Virus record (IMG/VR): IMGVR_UViG_3300002835_000714
Span: 1-31,433 of that record
Direction: 5' to 3' (one strand)
DNA length: 31,433 nt
From: a virus
Part shown: in pieces, positions 15,794 through 22,319 of the stretch
Numbering within the stretch: the stretch's first letter is position 1
How the letters are laid out: every line of letters begins with the position of its first letter
Notes under the pieces: generated by a model
The model's input: the letters and a program-made list of their open reading frames with translations, nothing else
Database searches by the model: none
What the model was told of the DNA's origin: nothing
Position numbers and translations under genes: made by a program

Positions 15794-16316
15794 TTGTTCC
15801 TATTTTTCTTGCAGGCACGCCCGCGTATTTACTAAATTCTTCAGAAGTACCTTTAAAAAAAGCGCTTGCACCAATCATACAACCCTGTTCAATTATACTA
15901 AACTGATGCAGTACGGCATTCAATCCTATATTTGAATATTGTTTAATAACTGAATGTCCACCTATTTTTGCGCCGCAGCTTATTGTAACATTTGAATAGA
16001 TAAGACAATCGTGTCCAATATGCGCGTGTTTCATAATAAAACAATTATCCCCTATTGTAGTTATATCTTTTGTTCCTGCATCTATTGTAACTAATCCTGT
16101 AATAATATTATTATTGCCAATAGTAACTAAGCCTCTTTTTATTTGACCTTTCTGCATAATTTTTAAAGTGCCATAATCTTTTATTTGTTCTTCATACTCC
16201 CAATACTTTTTATGCTCAGCGGGATCGCCAATAATACAATAAGCACCAATATAATTATTGTCGCCTAAGATAACATTTTCACCAATAATGGCGGTTGGGT
16301 GTATAAAGTTTGCCAT
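15759..16316 (-). CDS. Hexapeptide acyltransferase, LpxA-like
   Basis: The start is taken at ATG 16316 (MANFIHPTAIIGENVILGDN), just after the previous stop, rather than the earlier in-frame ATG at 16331. The 185-residue protein is a left-handed beta-helix made of hexapeptide turns, such as IIGENVILGDNNYIGAYCII and MKHAHIGHDCLIYSNVTIS. The IHPTAIIG start and a central loop with GDPAEHKKYWEY are like LpxA, the UDP-N-acetylglucosamine acyltransferase, but the protein is shorter than LpxA and lacks its C-terminal helical domain. It probably acylates or acetylates a sugar nucleotide used with the glycosyltransferases. Exact substrate unknown. Confidence 0.75.
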   Translation of the reverse strand: MANFIHPTAIIGENVILGDNNYIGAYCIIGDPAEHKKYWEYEEQIKDYGTLKIMQKGQIKRGLVTIGNNNIITGLVTIDAGTKDITTIGDNCFIMKHAHIGHDCLIYSNVTISCGAKIGGHSVIKQYSNIGLNAVLHQFSIIEQGCMIGASAFFKGTSEEFSKYAGVPARKIGTNEYSRTLINPK

Positions 16317-16317
16317 A

Positions 16318-16539
16318 TTATTGTTTTTCAAACCATTTATATAATTTCATAATCATTTCAAATTTACACGAGCCGCACCAAACAGATACAATAAAATTAG
16401 GATCTAAATAAGATCTGTAAATATGCTCATACATTTTGAGGTCATTCAATTCAAGGTTTCTAATAAAACCATTCTTCGCACTTTCAAAATTACTTATGTT
16501 AGCAATTAGCCATTCTCTATGCTCTTTTTTTATTTCCAT
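16318..16539 (-). CDS. Small CxxC-containing protein
   Basis: A 73-residue protein with VSVWCGSCKFEMIMKLYKWF near the C-terminus (about 51-70), a CxxC pair that could bind zinc with other residues or act as a redox pair. It overlaps the preceding membrane gene by 10 bases. Similar short proteins with a C..C...MI...L.W tail turn up in Bacteroidetes phages beside a small membrane protein with KPFNCGSC, as here. Function unknown. Confidence 0.5.
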   Translation of the reverse strand: MEIKKEHREWLIANISNFESAKNGFIRNLELNDLKMYEHIYRSYLDPNFIVSVWCGSCKFEMIMKLYKWFEKQ

Positions 16540-16769
16540 AGCTTCCAGATTAATTTAGAAACAATAGGCGCTAAAAAACCTGCTATAAACATTGTTGAAG
16601 TAATATTTTGTATTAATTCAGGTAGGAAATAGTGTATTGGTGCAATCCACGCAGCCAAGCAACTTCCGCAATTAAAGGGCTTGTAATTAACTCCCCATTT
16701 AATTGGTAGGTTATGAATCTCAGTAAAAAATAATGATGCACAGATAGCAGTTAAAATTGATAAAATCAT
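16530..16769 (-). CDS. Small membrane protein with Cys pair
   Basis: A 79-residue protein with three hydrophobic stretches: ILSILTAICASLFF (2-15), the middle CGSCLAAWIAPIHYFL (34-49) and TMFIAGFLAPIVSKLIW (58-74). The KPFNCGSC segment (residues 30-37) lies between helices one and two and could hold a metal. It is coupled to the sigma-like gene (ends overlap by four bases) and the CxxC protein. The membrane location is clear, the role is not. Confidence 0.55.
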   Translation of the reverse strand: MILSILTAICASLFFTEIHNLPIKWGVNYKPFNCGSCLAAWIAPIHYFLPELIQNITSTMFIAGFLAPIVSKLIWKLWK

Positions 16770-17257
16770 TTTCTAATATTTGTTTTCATTTGTTTTTTGG
16801 TTTTATTTATCGTCCTAACTATTGACATATAAGGAATGCCTGTTTTTCTACTTAATTCTTTTGCATTCTTTTTAAAATCAATAGCATATAGTTTTAAAAT
16901 CTCTTTGTTATACCAATGCAGCCCTTCCAGATTCTTTTCAAGTTTATCAACTAAATCTGATTTGTCAAAATTAACTTCCGCTTCAGTATCATTATCAACG
17001 TACTCTGTATAATTTCTATAACTCTTATAAAAATTACTTCTGTCGCTTTTAATCATATTTAGCATTATTCGTACTATATAAAATTTAAGTTCATTCCTTT
17101 CATACATTCCAATTAACTTATCCTCATTCATTTCGCAAAGAACTAAAAAAACTTCTGCCTTCAGGTCATATTGCAACTCCTCTGGATGCATCTTAGCAAA
17201 GGCGTCATTAACTTCTTTTAAAGTCCAATACTCGGCTAAAATTTTATTTTTGACCAT
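16766..17257 (-). CDS. Sigma-factor-like helix-turn-helix protein
   Basis: A 163-residue all-helical protein. The N-terminal domain (VNDAFAKMHPEELQYDLKAEVF, about 14-35, and KFYIVRIMLNMIKSDRSNFY near 78-97) resembles sigma region 2, and the C-terminal part has ELSRKTGIPYMSIVRTINKT (about 134-153), like a region 4 helix-turn-helix. Short sigma-like proteins of this type are common in Bacteroidetes phages and are thought to steer host RNA polymerase. It might recognise the two 35-base promoter copies, which is inference. It overlaps the VRR-NUC gene by 22 bases. Confidence 0.6.
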   Translation of the reverse strand: MVKNKILAEYWTLKEVNDAFAKMHPEELQYDLKAEVFLVLCEMNEDKLIGMYERNELKFYIVRIMLNMIKSDRSNFYKSYRNYTEYVDNDTEAEVNFDKSDLVDKLEKNLEGLHWYNKEILKLYAIDFKKNAKELSRKTGIPYMSIVRTINKTKKQMKTNIRK

Positions 17258-17550
17258 TCAATCAATGCGGGTTTGTTTTCTATTTCGCTACAAATATAAA
17301 CAATTCCTCCACATTCATAAATATCTTTTAACCGATCCTTTTGTTCTGGGCTTAGCTTATCACCTATCTTTTTAATCTCAACGGCTACATAAGTACCCTT
17401 TTCCGTGTACCCTTGCAAGTCAGCCCATCCTTTTTGAATAGTACCTTTACGCTTGCCGAAGGGTATATTGTTAACTCTATTTAAGCGCCAACCAATTAAT
17501 TCAAGATTCTTTTTTGCCCACTTCGTTAGGTCGTTCGCTGATATATCCAT
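17236..17550 (-). CDS. VRR-NUC domain nuclease
   Basis: A 104-residue VRR-NUC protein, a stand-alone PD-(D/E)xK-type nuclease. GWADLQGY (41-48) carries the active-site Asp44, VAVEIKK (55-61) the Glu58/Lys60 pair, and KLSPEQ (65-70) the Gln. This family, named after virus-type replication and repair nucleases, is thought to act on branched DNA such as Holliday junctions. It lies in the replication and recombination block, between a small unknown gene and the sigma-like gene. Confidence 0.85.
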   Translation of the reverse strand: MDISANDLTKWAKKNLELIGWRLNRVNNIPFGKRKGTIQKGWADLQGYTEKGTYVAVEIKKIGDKLSPEQKDRLKDIYECGGIVYICSEIENKPALIEWSKIKF

Positions 17551-17698
17551 TTATTTTGTTATAAAATTCTTTGTGAAATAATAATCTATTTAGCTTTGGT
17601 TTAACCTCTGTATATGAAGCATAAAAGTCAATAAAGTTATCCGTATAACAATACTTTCGTGTTCCGTAATAGGTGTATTTAACTTGATAAATTTTCAA
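17501..17698 (-). CDS. Small protein of unknown function, TTG start
   Basis: A 65-residue frame whose best start is the TTG at 17698 (reads M/LKIYQVKYTYYGTRKYCYTD); a second TTG lies 12 bases upstream. There is no in-frame ATG. The upstream gene ends at 17679, so the start region overlaps by about 20 bases. The product is basic and Tyr-rich with a beta-rich start (KIYQVKYTYYGTRKYCYT), as in small phage DNA-associated proteins. It overlaps the VRR-NUC gene by 50 bases. I do not recognise it. Confidence 0.45.
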   Translation of the reverse strand: MKIYQVKYTYYGTRKYCYTDNFIDFYASYTEVKPKLNRLLFHKEFYNKINGYISERPNEVGKKES

Positions 17699-18422
17699 AG
17701 TACTTGACAAGGGCTAATTTTTTACATTGTAATTCAATAAAGTCTTCGTTCTTAATTTGCTTACTAAACTCCTTTGCATCCTTTGGGTGCATTCTATTTA
17801 GCCTGTATAAATTGTCATCACTTACTACCTTAATCGTTTCCATTATCTGCTCATTTGTAAAAGAAATTTTACCCTGTTTCATAAGGATCATAAAAACTTT
17901 ATCAGCATTGAATAACCTATTGAAGTCCTCACGCTTGCCAGATAGCCATTCCTGTTTTGTAAACTCAACAATTTCATCTTCAGTTAATTGCTTTACCGGT
18001 TCTTCTGGTGGCGGTGGGATATTTTTACGCACTTGGTTAGCTTTTGATTTATAGGCATTCATTATCCCTGATATGTATTTAGGGCTGAATTTTTCGTAGT
18101 GTTCAATATTGCAATCAAACTTACCCTGTACTGCCATCTTAAAAGCTATGCGCATTTCCTGTATTGTAAAAAATGGGTAGGTCGTTCGTATATAATCTTC
18201 AATCACTTCTAATTCTGTTACATCTGGAAGCCGCGTCAATCCTATTAAAGTAAATATGTAGGCTAAGTTCTCGCGTAGGGTAACAGGGCTAATAAGGTTT
18301 AGCTTATCCCCCTTAAAGGCTTCAATAATTGGTAAATCTTCTTTACTGATTAACCCATTTGGCAAGGTCTTCCATTCGTTTGCGACTTGTGGCAGTTGCG
18401 TCAGTATTTTTTGAATTTCCAT
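17679..18422 (-). CDS. Possible replication protein, helicase-loader-like
   Basis: A 247-residue helical protein that begins with an 80-base overlap with the DUF4373 gene. The middle (residues about 55-125) contains LTRLPDVTELEVIEDYIRTT, RIAFKMAVQGKFD and EHYEKFSPKYISGIMNAYKS, a pattern seen in phage proteins that follow a DUF4373 gene. There are Pro-rich IPPPPEEPVK (about 140) and a helical end. Helicase loaders often follow initiator-like genes, so a loader or primosome role is plausible. No Walker motif is present, which weakens this. Unknown function is the safe call. Confidence 0.5.
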   Translation of the reverse strand: MEIQKILTQLPQVANEWKTLPNGLISKEDLPIIEAFKGDKLNLISPVTLRENLAYIFTLIGLTRLPDVTELEVIEDYIRTTYPFFTIQEMRIAFKMAVQGKFDCNIEHYEKFSPKYISGIMNAYKSKANQVRKNIPPPPEEPVKQLTEDEIVEFTKQEWLSGKREDFNRLFNADKVFMILMKQGKISFTNEQIMETIKVVSDDNLYRLNRMHPKDAKEFSKQIKNEDFIELQCKKLALVKYFENLSS

Positions 18423-19008
18423 ATTTATTTTTATTTTGTAACCAAGTATTTATTCTGCGTTTAATATCAAAAAACTTTTCTGATTGATAACGTTGCTTCC
18501 CATTTTTATCAGCTTCAGTCCAATACATTACAAAGTTATCATATTCATCCCCTAAATTACTTTTAAAAATTTGAACTTCATCTATAAAATTTATATTTTC
18601 TTTTATTTCCTTTCCTTTTCTTTCCTTTGCATTACCCTCCCCAATGGCCTCCCTAATAGCATCCCCATTTTTCCACCTATTTTTTGCACCTGCCTTGCCG
18701 CTTTCGCTTAATTTCAATCTAAGTTCTAAGTGATCCTGTAATCTATGCGACCAGAACTCCCCTGATTCAATAGTAAATAAATCAAAGTTCATAAGTACGC
18801 CGTTTACTTTTACATCTGTGCAATGCATCTGCATAGCTAATACAGGGATTAACTCCAATGGTAGTTTCCCGCCTGCGTTCGCTAATTGCTCAATAAGATA
18901 CCAATAAATGCCATAGCCCTCCATTCCTAATTGATGCCTAAGAAACAAAATCTTAGTATCATTTGCCGCGTTATAATCGTGGCTAAAATAATATGTACTG
19001 CTTTTCAT
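18343..19008 (-). CDS. DUF4373/Lin1244-like replication protein
   Basis: A 221-residue protein whose first 100 residues match the DUF4373 or Lin1244/Lin1753 N-terminal domain: YYFSHDYNAANDTKILFLRH, then GMEGYGIYWYLIEQLANAGG and a KLPLELIPVLAMQMH strand. The domain is a winged helix found at the start of phage replication initiators. The C-terminal half is charged and ends in NTWLQNKNKYGNSKN. It lies between a DnaA domain IV protein and a possible loader, a neighbourhood that fits replication initiation. A structured leader precedes it (19019-19063). Confidence 0.75.
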   Translation of the reverse strand: MKSSTYYFSHDYNAANDTKILFLRHQLGMEGYGIYWYLIEQLANAGGKLPLELIPVLAMQMHCTDVKVNGVLMNFDLFTIESGEFWSHRLQDHLELRLKLSESGKAGAKNRWKNGDAIREAIGEGNAKERKGKEIKENINFIDEVQIFKSNLGDEYDNFVMYWTEADKNGKQRYQSEKFFDIKRRINTWLQNKNKYGNSKNTDATATSRKRMEDLAKWVNQ

Positions 19009-19018
19009 AAATAAAAGA

Positions 19019-19063
19019 GCCCTCAGATTTGCAGGAAATTGCAGTTCCTACGCCTCCTCGGGC
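19019..19063 (-). other. Structured leader before the DUF4373 gene
   Basis: In the 86-base gap before the start at 19008, the minus strand holds a GCCC (19063-19060) with GGGC (19022-19019) outer stem and an inner GGAA/TTCC stem within 19034-19048, followed by a T-rich stretch TCTTTTATTT. It is not a clean terminator and has no tRNA features. It may be an mRNA element or part of an origin; I cannot identify a known riboswitch. Confidence 0.3.
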
Positions 19064-19095
19064 AATATTTTTGATTAAAGGATTCTGCAATAATC

Positions 19096-19521
19096 CTATT
19101 CTTTTACAAATTTACTAAAATTTTCAATCTCTTTTTCAATTTCATCAACTTTTTCTTTATACCATTCTTCGGTATCCATTAGGTTTTCAGCCGTTTTTAT
19201 GTTATAAATAACTGTCGTATGGTCGCCAACGCCTATCAATTTAGCTATTTCGTTAAGGGATAATTGAGTGTATTTCTTCAAAATATAAGCCGCCGCCTTG
19301 CGTCCAAATATAACGCTCTGGCTTCGGTTCTTAATCTGGATATTAGTATCAAATACGTCCTCAACTAATTCAACTAATCTATGCGGCATAATGGTTGTAG
19401 AGATTGATCCTATTGCAAGCTCGTCTGTTATCAAATTATTTTTTACTAATTCTTTATGAAACATACGCAAACTTCTTAGTTGATCCTTGTAACATTGTAT
19501 TAAATTGTTATTAAATTCCAT
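19096..19521 (-). CDS. DnaA domain IV-like DNA-binding protein
   Basis: A 141-residue protein whose C-terminal half is the DNA-binding domain IV of DnaA: RSQSVIFGRKAAAYILKKYT (66-85), SLNEIAKLIGVGDHTTV (88-104) and an I..I...EN helix. The GVGDHTTV signature matches the DnaA box recognition loop. The ATPase and helicase-binding domains are absent; residues 1-60 are a short unknown helical part. It would bind DnaA-box-like sequences, either to mark the phage origin or to interfere with host DnaA. Its place beside the DUF4373 gene favours an origin role. Confidence 0.85.
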   Translation of the reverse strand: MEFNNNLIQCYKDQLRSLRMFHKELVKNNLITDELAIGSISTTIMPHRLVELVEDVFDTNIQIKNRSQSVIFGRKAAAYILKKYTQLSLNEIAKLIGVGDHTTVIYNIKTAENLMDTEEWYKEKVDEIEKEIENFSKFVKE

Positions 19522-19524
19522 AGC

Positions 19525-19749
19525 TTAAAATAAATCGTCATCTGTTAATGATTTAGTTTCCTGTACTTGACCTGTTGGTGCTACATAATTGTCCTCATAA
19601 ATTTTATAGTCAGGCTGCGAATTTTTATCCTTGTAGGAATTAACCCACATATTGTAGCGCTGCCCATTGATTGTAAATTTAATTACTTCTTTGCCGTCCT
19701 TAGTCTTGTTTATCCAAGCGCCGAACGATTCTTTTTTTACTTCTGTCAT
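19525..19749 (-). CDS. SSB-like small protein with acidic tip
   Basis: A 74-residue protein. Residues about 9-52 (GAWINKTKDGKEVIKFTING, WVNSYKDKNSQPDYKIYE) form a small beta-rich fold, perhaps OB-like. The end reads SLTDDDLF, an acidic-hydrophobic tip like that of bacterial SSB (DDDIPF), through which SSB calls in partner proteins. It lies between the ERF-region genes and the DnaA-like gene. I infer a single-strand DNA binding role; another small DNA protein is possible. Confidence 0.5.
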   Translation of the reverse strand: MTEVKKESFGAWINKTKDGKEVIKFTINGQRYNMWVNSYKDKNSQPDYKIYEDNYVAPTGQVQETKSLTDDDLF

Positions 19750-19750
19750 T

Positions 19751-19963
19751 TTATATTTGGTTTGTAGATTCTTCTGAATCCTGATTAAAAAATACTGCTT
19801 TAAATTCTGAATGCTTTTCCCAATGGTTTATAAAGGTAAGCAATTCTTTGTATGCTTCCTCATTATACCAAGCGTAATGATATACTTTTGCAAGTAGCAT
19901 CTGGCGTTCCATTGGTAATAAATTTTGCATTCCTTCTTCTAAGTCCTGGTAGGTTTGTTGCAT
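19751..19963 (-). CDS. Small helical protein of unknown function
   Basis: A 70-residue, acidic, helical protein (MQQTYQDLEEGMQNLLPMER start) that starts one base after the ERF stop codon and ends next to the SSB-like gene. The tight packing in a recombination operon suggests a partner of the annealing protein, for example a helper, but the sequence shows no motif. I do not recognise it. Confidence 0.45.
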   Translation of the reverse strand: MQQTYQDLEEGMQNLLPMERQMLLAKVYHYAWYNEEAYKELLTFINHWEKHSEFKAVFFNQDSEESTNQI

Positions 19964-19964
19964 T

Positions 19965-20516
19965 TTATTTATTTTGGTTTGCTAATATGATTCTATGAGC
20001 CTTGTCGTATTGCTCGTTCGTAGTGTAAGCGCTAATCTTTATAGCCTGTTTGCTTTTCAGGTTTTCATCCCAGATAGTATTTTCCAGAAGGGCAATTAAC
20101 TTCATTCGCTTTTCCTCGCCAACTTCGTCCTTATGTTCATTGGTTGAATCAGCGTCCTTAGTGTCATCTATTGCAAACAATCCATTAAGGGCGTACTTGC
20201 GTGCGTAGGAACTTGCCGAGCCTGTAATCTGCGCTGCGTCCATTCCTTTTTTTACTTCTTCTTCGCGCGCCCATCCGTAAACTTTTATGGGTAACTCCTC
20301 GTTATTTTCATCTATTAACATAGCAGTTGCCTTTACATATACTCGGTCAGCTACTTGTACGATTTCATCACTAATAAGCAGCGCGCAATTATTTTTAAAT
20401 AATATTGGTTTTACTGCTTCAATGATATCTTCTGCGCTTCGGTATTTATATTTCCCAAAGGCATTCATTTGGTTTTTAGGCGCTTTTAATTCCGCCTGAA
20501 TTTTTACTAATTTCAT
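19965..20516 (-). CDS. erf: ERF-family single-strand annealing protein
   Basis: I take the ATG at 20516 (MKLVKIQAELKAPKNQMNAF), which is the usual start and clears the previous stop at 20527. The 183-residue protein has the ERF-type annealing core: FGKYKYRSAEDIIEAVKPIL (20-39) and GSASSYARKYALNGLFAIDD (99-118), the hallmark segment of the family. ERF proteins pair complementary single strands in phage recombination and genome circularisation. It is the largest gene in the recombination operon and is followed by small helpers and an SSB-like protein. Confidence 0.9.
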   Translation of the reverse strand: MKLVKIQAELKAPKNQMNAFGKYKYRSAEDIIEAVKPILFKNNCALLISDEIVQVADRVYVKATAMLIDENNEELPIKVYGWAREEEVKKGMDAAQITGSASSYARKYALNGLFAIDDTKDADSTNEHKDEVGEEKRMKLIALLENTIWDENLKSKQAIKISAYTTNEQYDKAHRIILANQNK

Positions 20517-20526
20517 AGGTTTGTTT

Positions 20527-20778
20527 TTAATAGTCGCCATATTCCTCAAACTTTTCAGTCCATTCGGACATTGGGGTATATGACATTTTAGGTAAATTAA
20601 ATTTAGGTTGCTGTAAAAGATGCGGGTAATATTTTGCTTTAAATTCTTTTAATTCCTGTTTAGCTTCTTTATACCTTTGGAATCTTTGACGCGCATTTGC
20701 TTCTGTTGATAACTCAAATAACCATTCTAAATAACTAACATTGTTTCTTAGTTTTTCTAATTCGTAAAGAGTATTCAT
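20527..20778 (-). CDS. Small helical protein of unknown function
   Basis: I use the ATG at 20778 (MNTLYELEKLRNN), 5 bases after the stop of the previous gene, rather than the upstream in-frame ATG that overlaps it. The 83-residue product has a helical, Arg/Lys/Glu-rich N-terminal part (RQRFQRYKEAKQELKEFKAK) and a basic-aromatic tail ending EEYGDY. It sits just before the ERF gene in the early operon. Function unknown. Confidence 0.55.
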   Translation of the reverse strand: MNTLYELEKLRNNVSYLEWLFELSTEANARQRFQRYKEAKQELKEFKAKYYPHLLQQPKFNLPKMSYTPMSEWTEKFEEYGDY

Positions 20779-20782
20779 TTTT

Positions 20783-20992
20783 TTAATTTTCAGGTTCAAA
20801 AAATATTTCTTCTAAAATTTCTTTTTTCGGTTTTAAAGAACCGCCCTGTGCTAAGATTAAAAACTTTTCATAAGCGTTTTCTTTAATGTGGCTTCCCGAA
20901 TCAGATATATAACTATCGTCTTCGGTAGTGTAATAAAAAATGTCTTCGGGTTTACCATATTTGGCTTCCCCAATAAATTTAAAACTTTTCAT
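20783..20992 (-). CDS. Small protein of unknown function, first in operon
   Basis: A 69-residue acidic protein (MKSFKFIGEAKYGKPEDIFY start) with a predicted beta-rich N-terminus and a helical, Glu-rich end. It is the first gene after promoter copy 2 with a leader of roughly 25 bases, so it should be among the first products of the replication operon. I do not recognise a family. Confidence 0.5.
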   Translation of the reverse strand: MKSFKFIGEAKYGKPEDIFYYTTEDDSYISDSGSHIKENAYEKFLILAQGGSLKPKKEILEEIFFEPEN

Positions 20993-20999
20993 AGTATTT

Positions 21000-21023
21000 A
21001 TGCCGTTGGTTTTATTACGGCAT
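21000..21023 (-). promoter_or_regulatory. Leader hairpin next to promoter copy 2
   Basis: The inverted repeat ATGCCG (21000-21005) and CGGCAT (21018-21023) surrounds the expected transcription start near 21019 and lies just before the ATG at 20992. It could be an operator that blocks polymerase or a 5' hairpin that stabilises the transcript. Only a six-base stem supports it. Confidence 0.45.
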
Positions 21024-21025
21024 CA

Positions 21026-21060
21026 CAAATATACATCTTTTATCCATATTATGTACACTT
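21026..21060 (-). promoter_or_regulatory. Promoter copy 2 (TATATTTG element)
   Basis: On the minus strand TATATTTG (21033-21026) matches TAnnTTTG. The 35-base block is 30/35 identical to 9416-9450. It follows a terminator (21077-21103) directly and would start the replication and recombination operon, with transcription from about 21019. Confidence 0.75.
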
Positions 21061-21076
21061 TATTAATTATTTATGC

Positions 21077-21103
21077 AAAAAAAAGCCACTTATTTTAAGC
21101 GGC
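21077..21103 (-). terminator. Intrinsic terminator of the exonuclease operon
   Basis: On the minus strand GCCGCTT (21103-21097) pairs with AAGTGGC (21091-21085), one pair being G-U, across a 5-base loop, and is followed by eight T residues (plus-strand A run 21077-21084). It is 25 bases after the stop at 21128 and just upstream of promoter copy 2. Confidence 0.85.
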
Positions 21104-21127
21104 AATACCTTATATATATAAATTTAT

Positions 21128-21382
21128 TTATATATCTTCTTCAGTATCAAACATTTCAGCGTGTAATTCATTAATCACTTCGGCAATAATTTCAAGCGAC
21201 TGCCTTCTAATTTTTTTAATCTTATTTCCCTCAATTTTTGAAATCAAAGTAAGATCAATTTCATCAACTGCATTGATAGCATAATAGGCACAGGAAATTA
21301 AATCACTTCTCGTAGTGCTTTCAGCATCTTCCCATTCTAATTCCTCAATAGGTTCGGCATCAGGTTTAACTTCTTCTTCCAT
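21128..21382 (-). CDS. Small acidic protein of unknown function
   Basis: An 84-residue, very acidic protein (MEEEVKPDAEPIEELEWEDA start) with a helical core (SDLISCAYYAINAVDEIDL and IRRQSLEIIAEVINELHAEM). It is the last gene before the terminator at 21077-21103 and starts four bases after the previous stop. Similar acidic proteins sit beside phage exonuclease genes; DNA mimicry is conceivable but unsupported. Confidence 0.5.
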   Translation of the reverse strand: MEEEVKPDAEPIEELEWEDAESTTRSDLISCAYYAINAVDEIDLTLISKIEGNKIKKIRRQSLEIIAEVINELHAEMFDTEEDI

Positions 21383-21385
21383 TTT

Positions 21386-21571
21386 TTACAATTTTAAAAG
21401 TGCTTCATCCGGTCTTTCTACTTCAGATATTTGCAATCTTTGTCCACCTCTGATTGACGCTAACATTCTTGTTATTTGGCTTTGTATTGCATAGTAATCT
21501 TGTAATTTATTTACTAACCAAATCTCTTGCTCTTGAGCAGACCACTTACCAAATCCTTTAGGCATTTTCAT
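21386..21571 (-). CDS. Small protein of unknown function
   Basis: A 61-residue protein (MKMPKGFGKWSAQEQEIWLV start) with helical segments and a basic middle (MLASIRGGQRLQISEVERPDE). It starts two bases after the exonuclease stop and ends four bases before the next start, so it is coupled to both. No recognised domain. Confidence 0.5.
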   Translation of the reverse strand: MKMPKGFGKWSAQEQEIWLVNKLQDYYAIQSQITRMLASIRGGQRLQISEVERPDEALLKL

Positions 21572-21572
21572 A

Positions 21573-22319
21573 TTATTTATCGGTTTTTGAATGATAGTGA
21601 TTGCAGGTTTTACATTTATATTGAATCCTTGTTAATCCTGTTGCAGTTACTACTTTATTATTTTTTATTAAATCATCTGATCCGCACTCTGGACAACTTC
21701 CCCTGTCTTCACCAAATATAACGCCATAATGTGTTTTTGGTTCAATATGCGCGCTTAATAATTTAAAAACCTTTTCAAGTAATACTACATCCTTTTTGCA
21801 ATACTTAATCATTGCTTCCATTGCCACCTTATCCTTATTTAAAAGAATGTTTTTCCAAAGGCTATATTCAGTTTTAATTTTTTGTCCTAATCCTAAAAAA
21901 TCCGCTATGTAATTCAACCTGTTAGAATTGAATCTAAACTTTTGACGCGCAACTTTTAAGGTATCAATCGTTGTATATTTTGGGAACATAGATATATTGT
22001 GAAATAAGCATCTTGTCCTGATCCAAGCCAAGTCAAATTTATCGCCATTGTGTCCAACCATTTCGTTAGAAACATTCGCAACCTCAATAAATTGTTCAAG
22101 CATTCGTTTATCATTTTGCTTAGCATCCCATTGAAGGGCATAAACTTCTTTCTCATCTTCCCATTTATAACAGATACAAATAATTGCACGTTCTTGAATT
22201 ATGTTTGAGTAATCTATATTTTTTTTATAGCCTGCTTCCCAGAACAATCCGATATTCGGTGAAGTTTCTATGTCAAAAAATAGTCTGCGGCGTTTGGTTT
22301 TTAGGTTTTTGTTTGTCAT
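21573..22319 (-). CDS. DEDDy 3'-5' exonuclease with zinc ribbon
   Basis: A 248-residue exonuclease of the DnaQ/DNA polymerase B type. FFDIETS (14-20) gives Asp16 and Glu18, GHNGDKFDLAWI (89-100) gives the second acid residue (Asp96), and YCKKDV (173-178) holds Tyr173 and Asp177, the DEDDy signature. The C-terminal CPECG (209-213) and CKTC (236-239) form a zinc ribbon, probably for DNA binding. There is no polymerase domain, so it acts alone, perhaps in recombination or DNA end processing. Start overlaps the endolysin stop by one base. Confidence 0.85.
   Translation of the reverse strand: MTNKNLKTKRRRLFFDIETSPNIGLFWEAGYKKNIDYSNIIQERAIICICYKWEDEKEVYALQWDAKQNDKRMLEQFIEVANVSNEMVGHNGDKFDLAWIRTRCLFHNISMFPKYTTIDTLKVARQKFRFNSNRLNYIADFLGLGQKIKTEYSLWKNILLNKDKVAMEAMIKYCKKDVVLLEKVFKLLSAHIEPKTHYGVIFGEDRGSCPECGSDDLIKNNKVVTATGLTRIQYKCKTCNHYHSKTDK

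Noticed and set aside
19009-19095. Possible tRNA before the DUF4373 gene
   Set aside because: The stems are too few and too short for a cloverleaf, and no CCA or anticodon arm fits.
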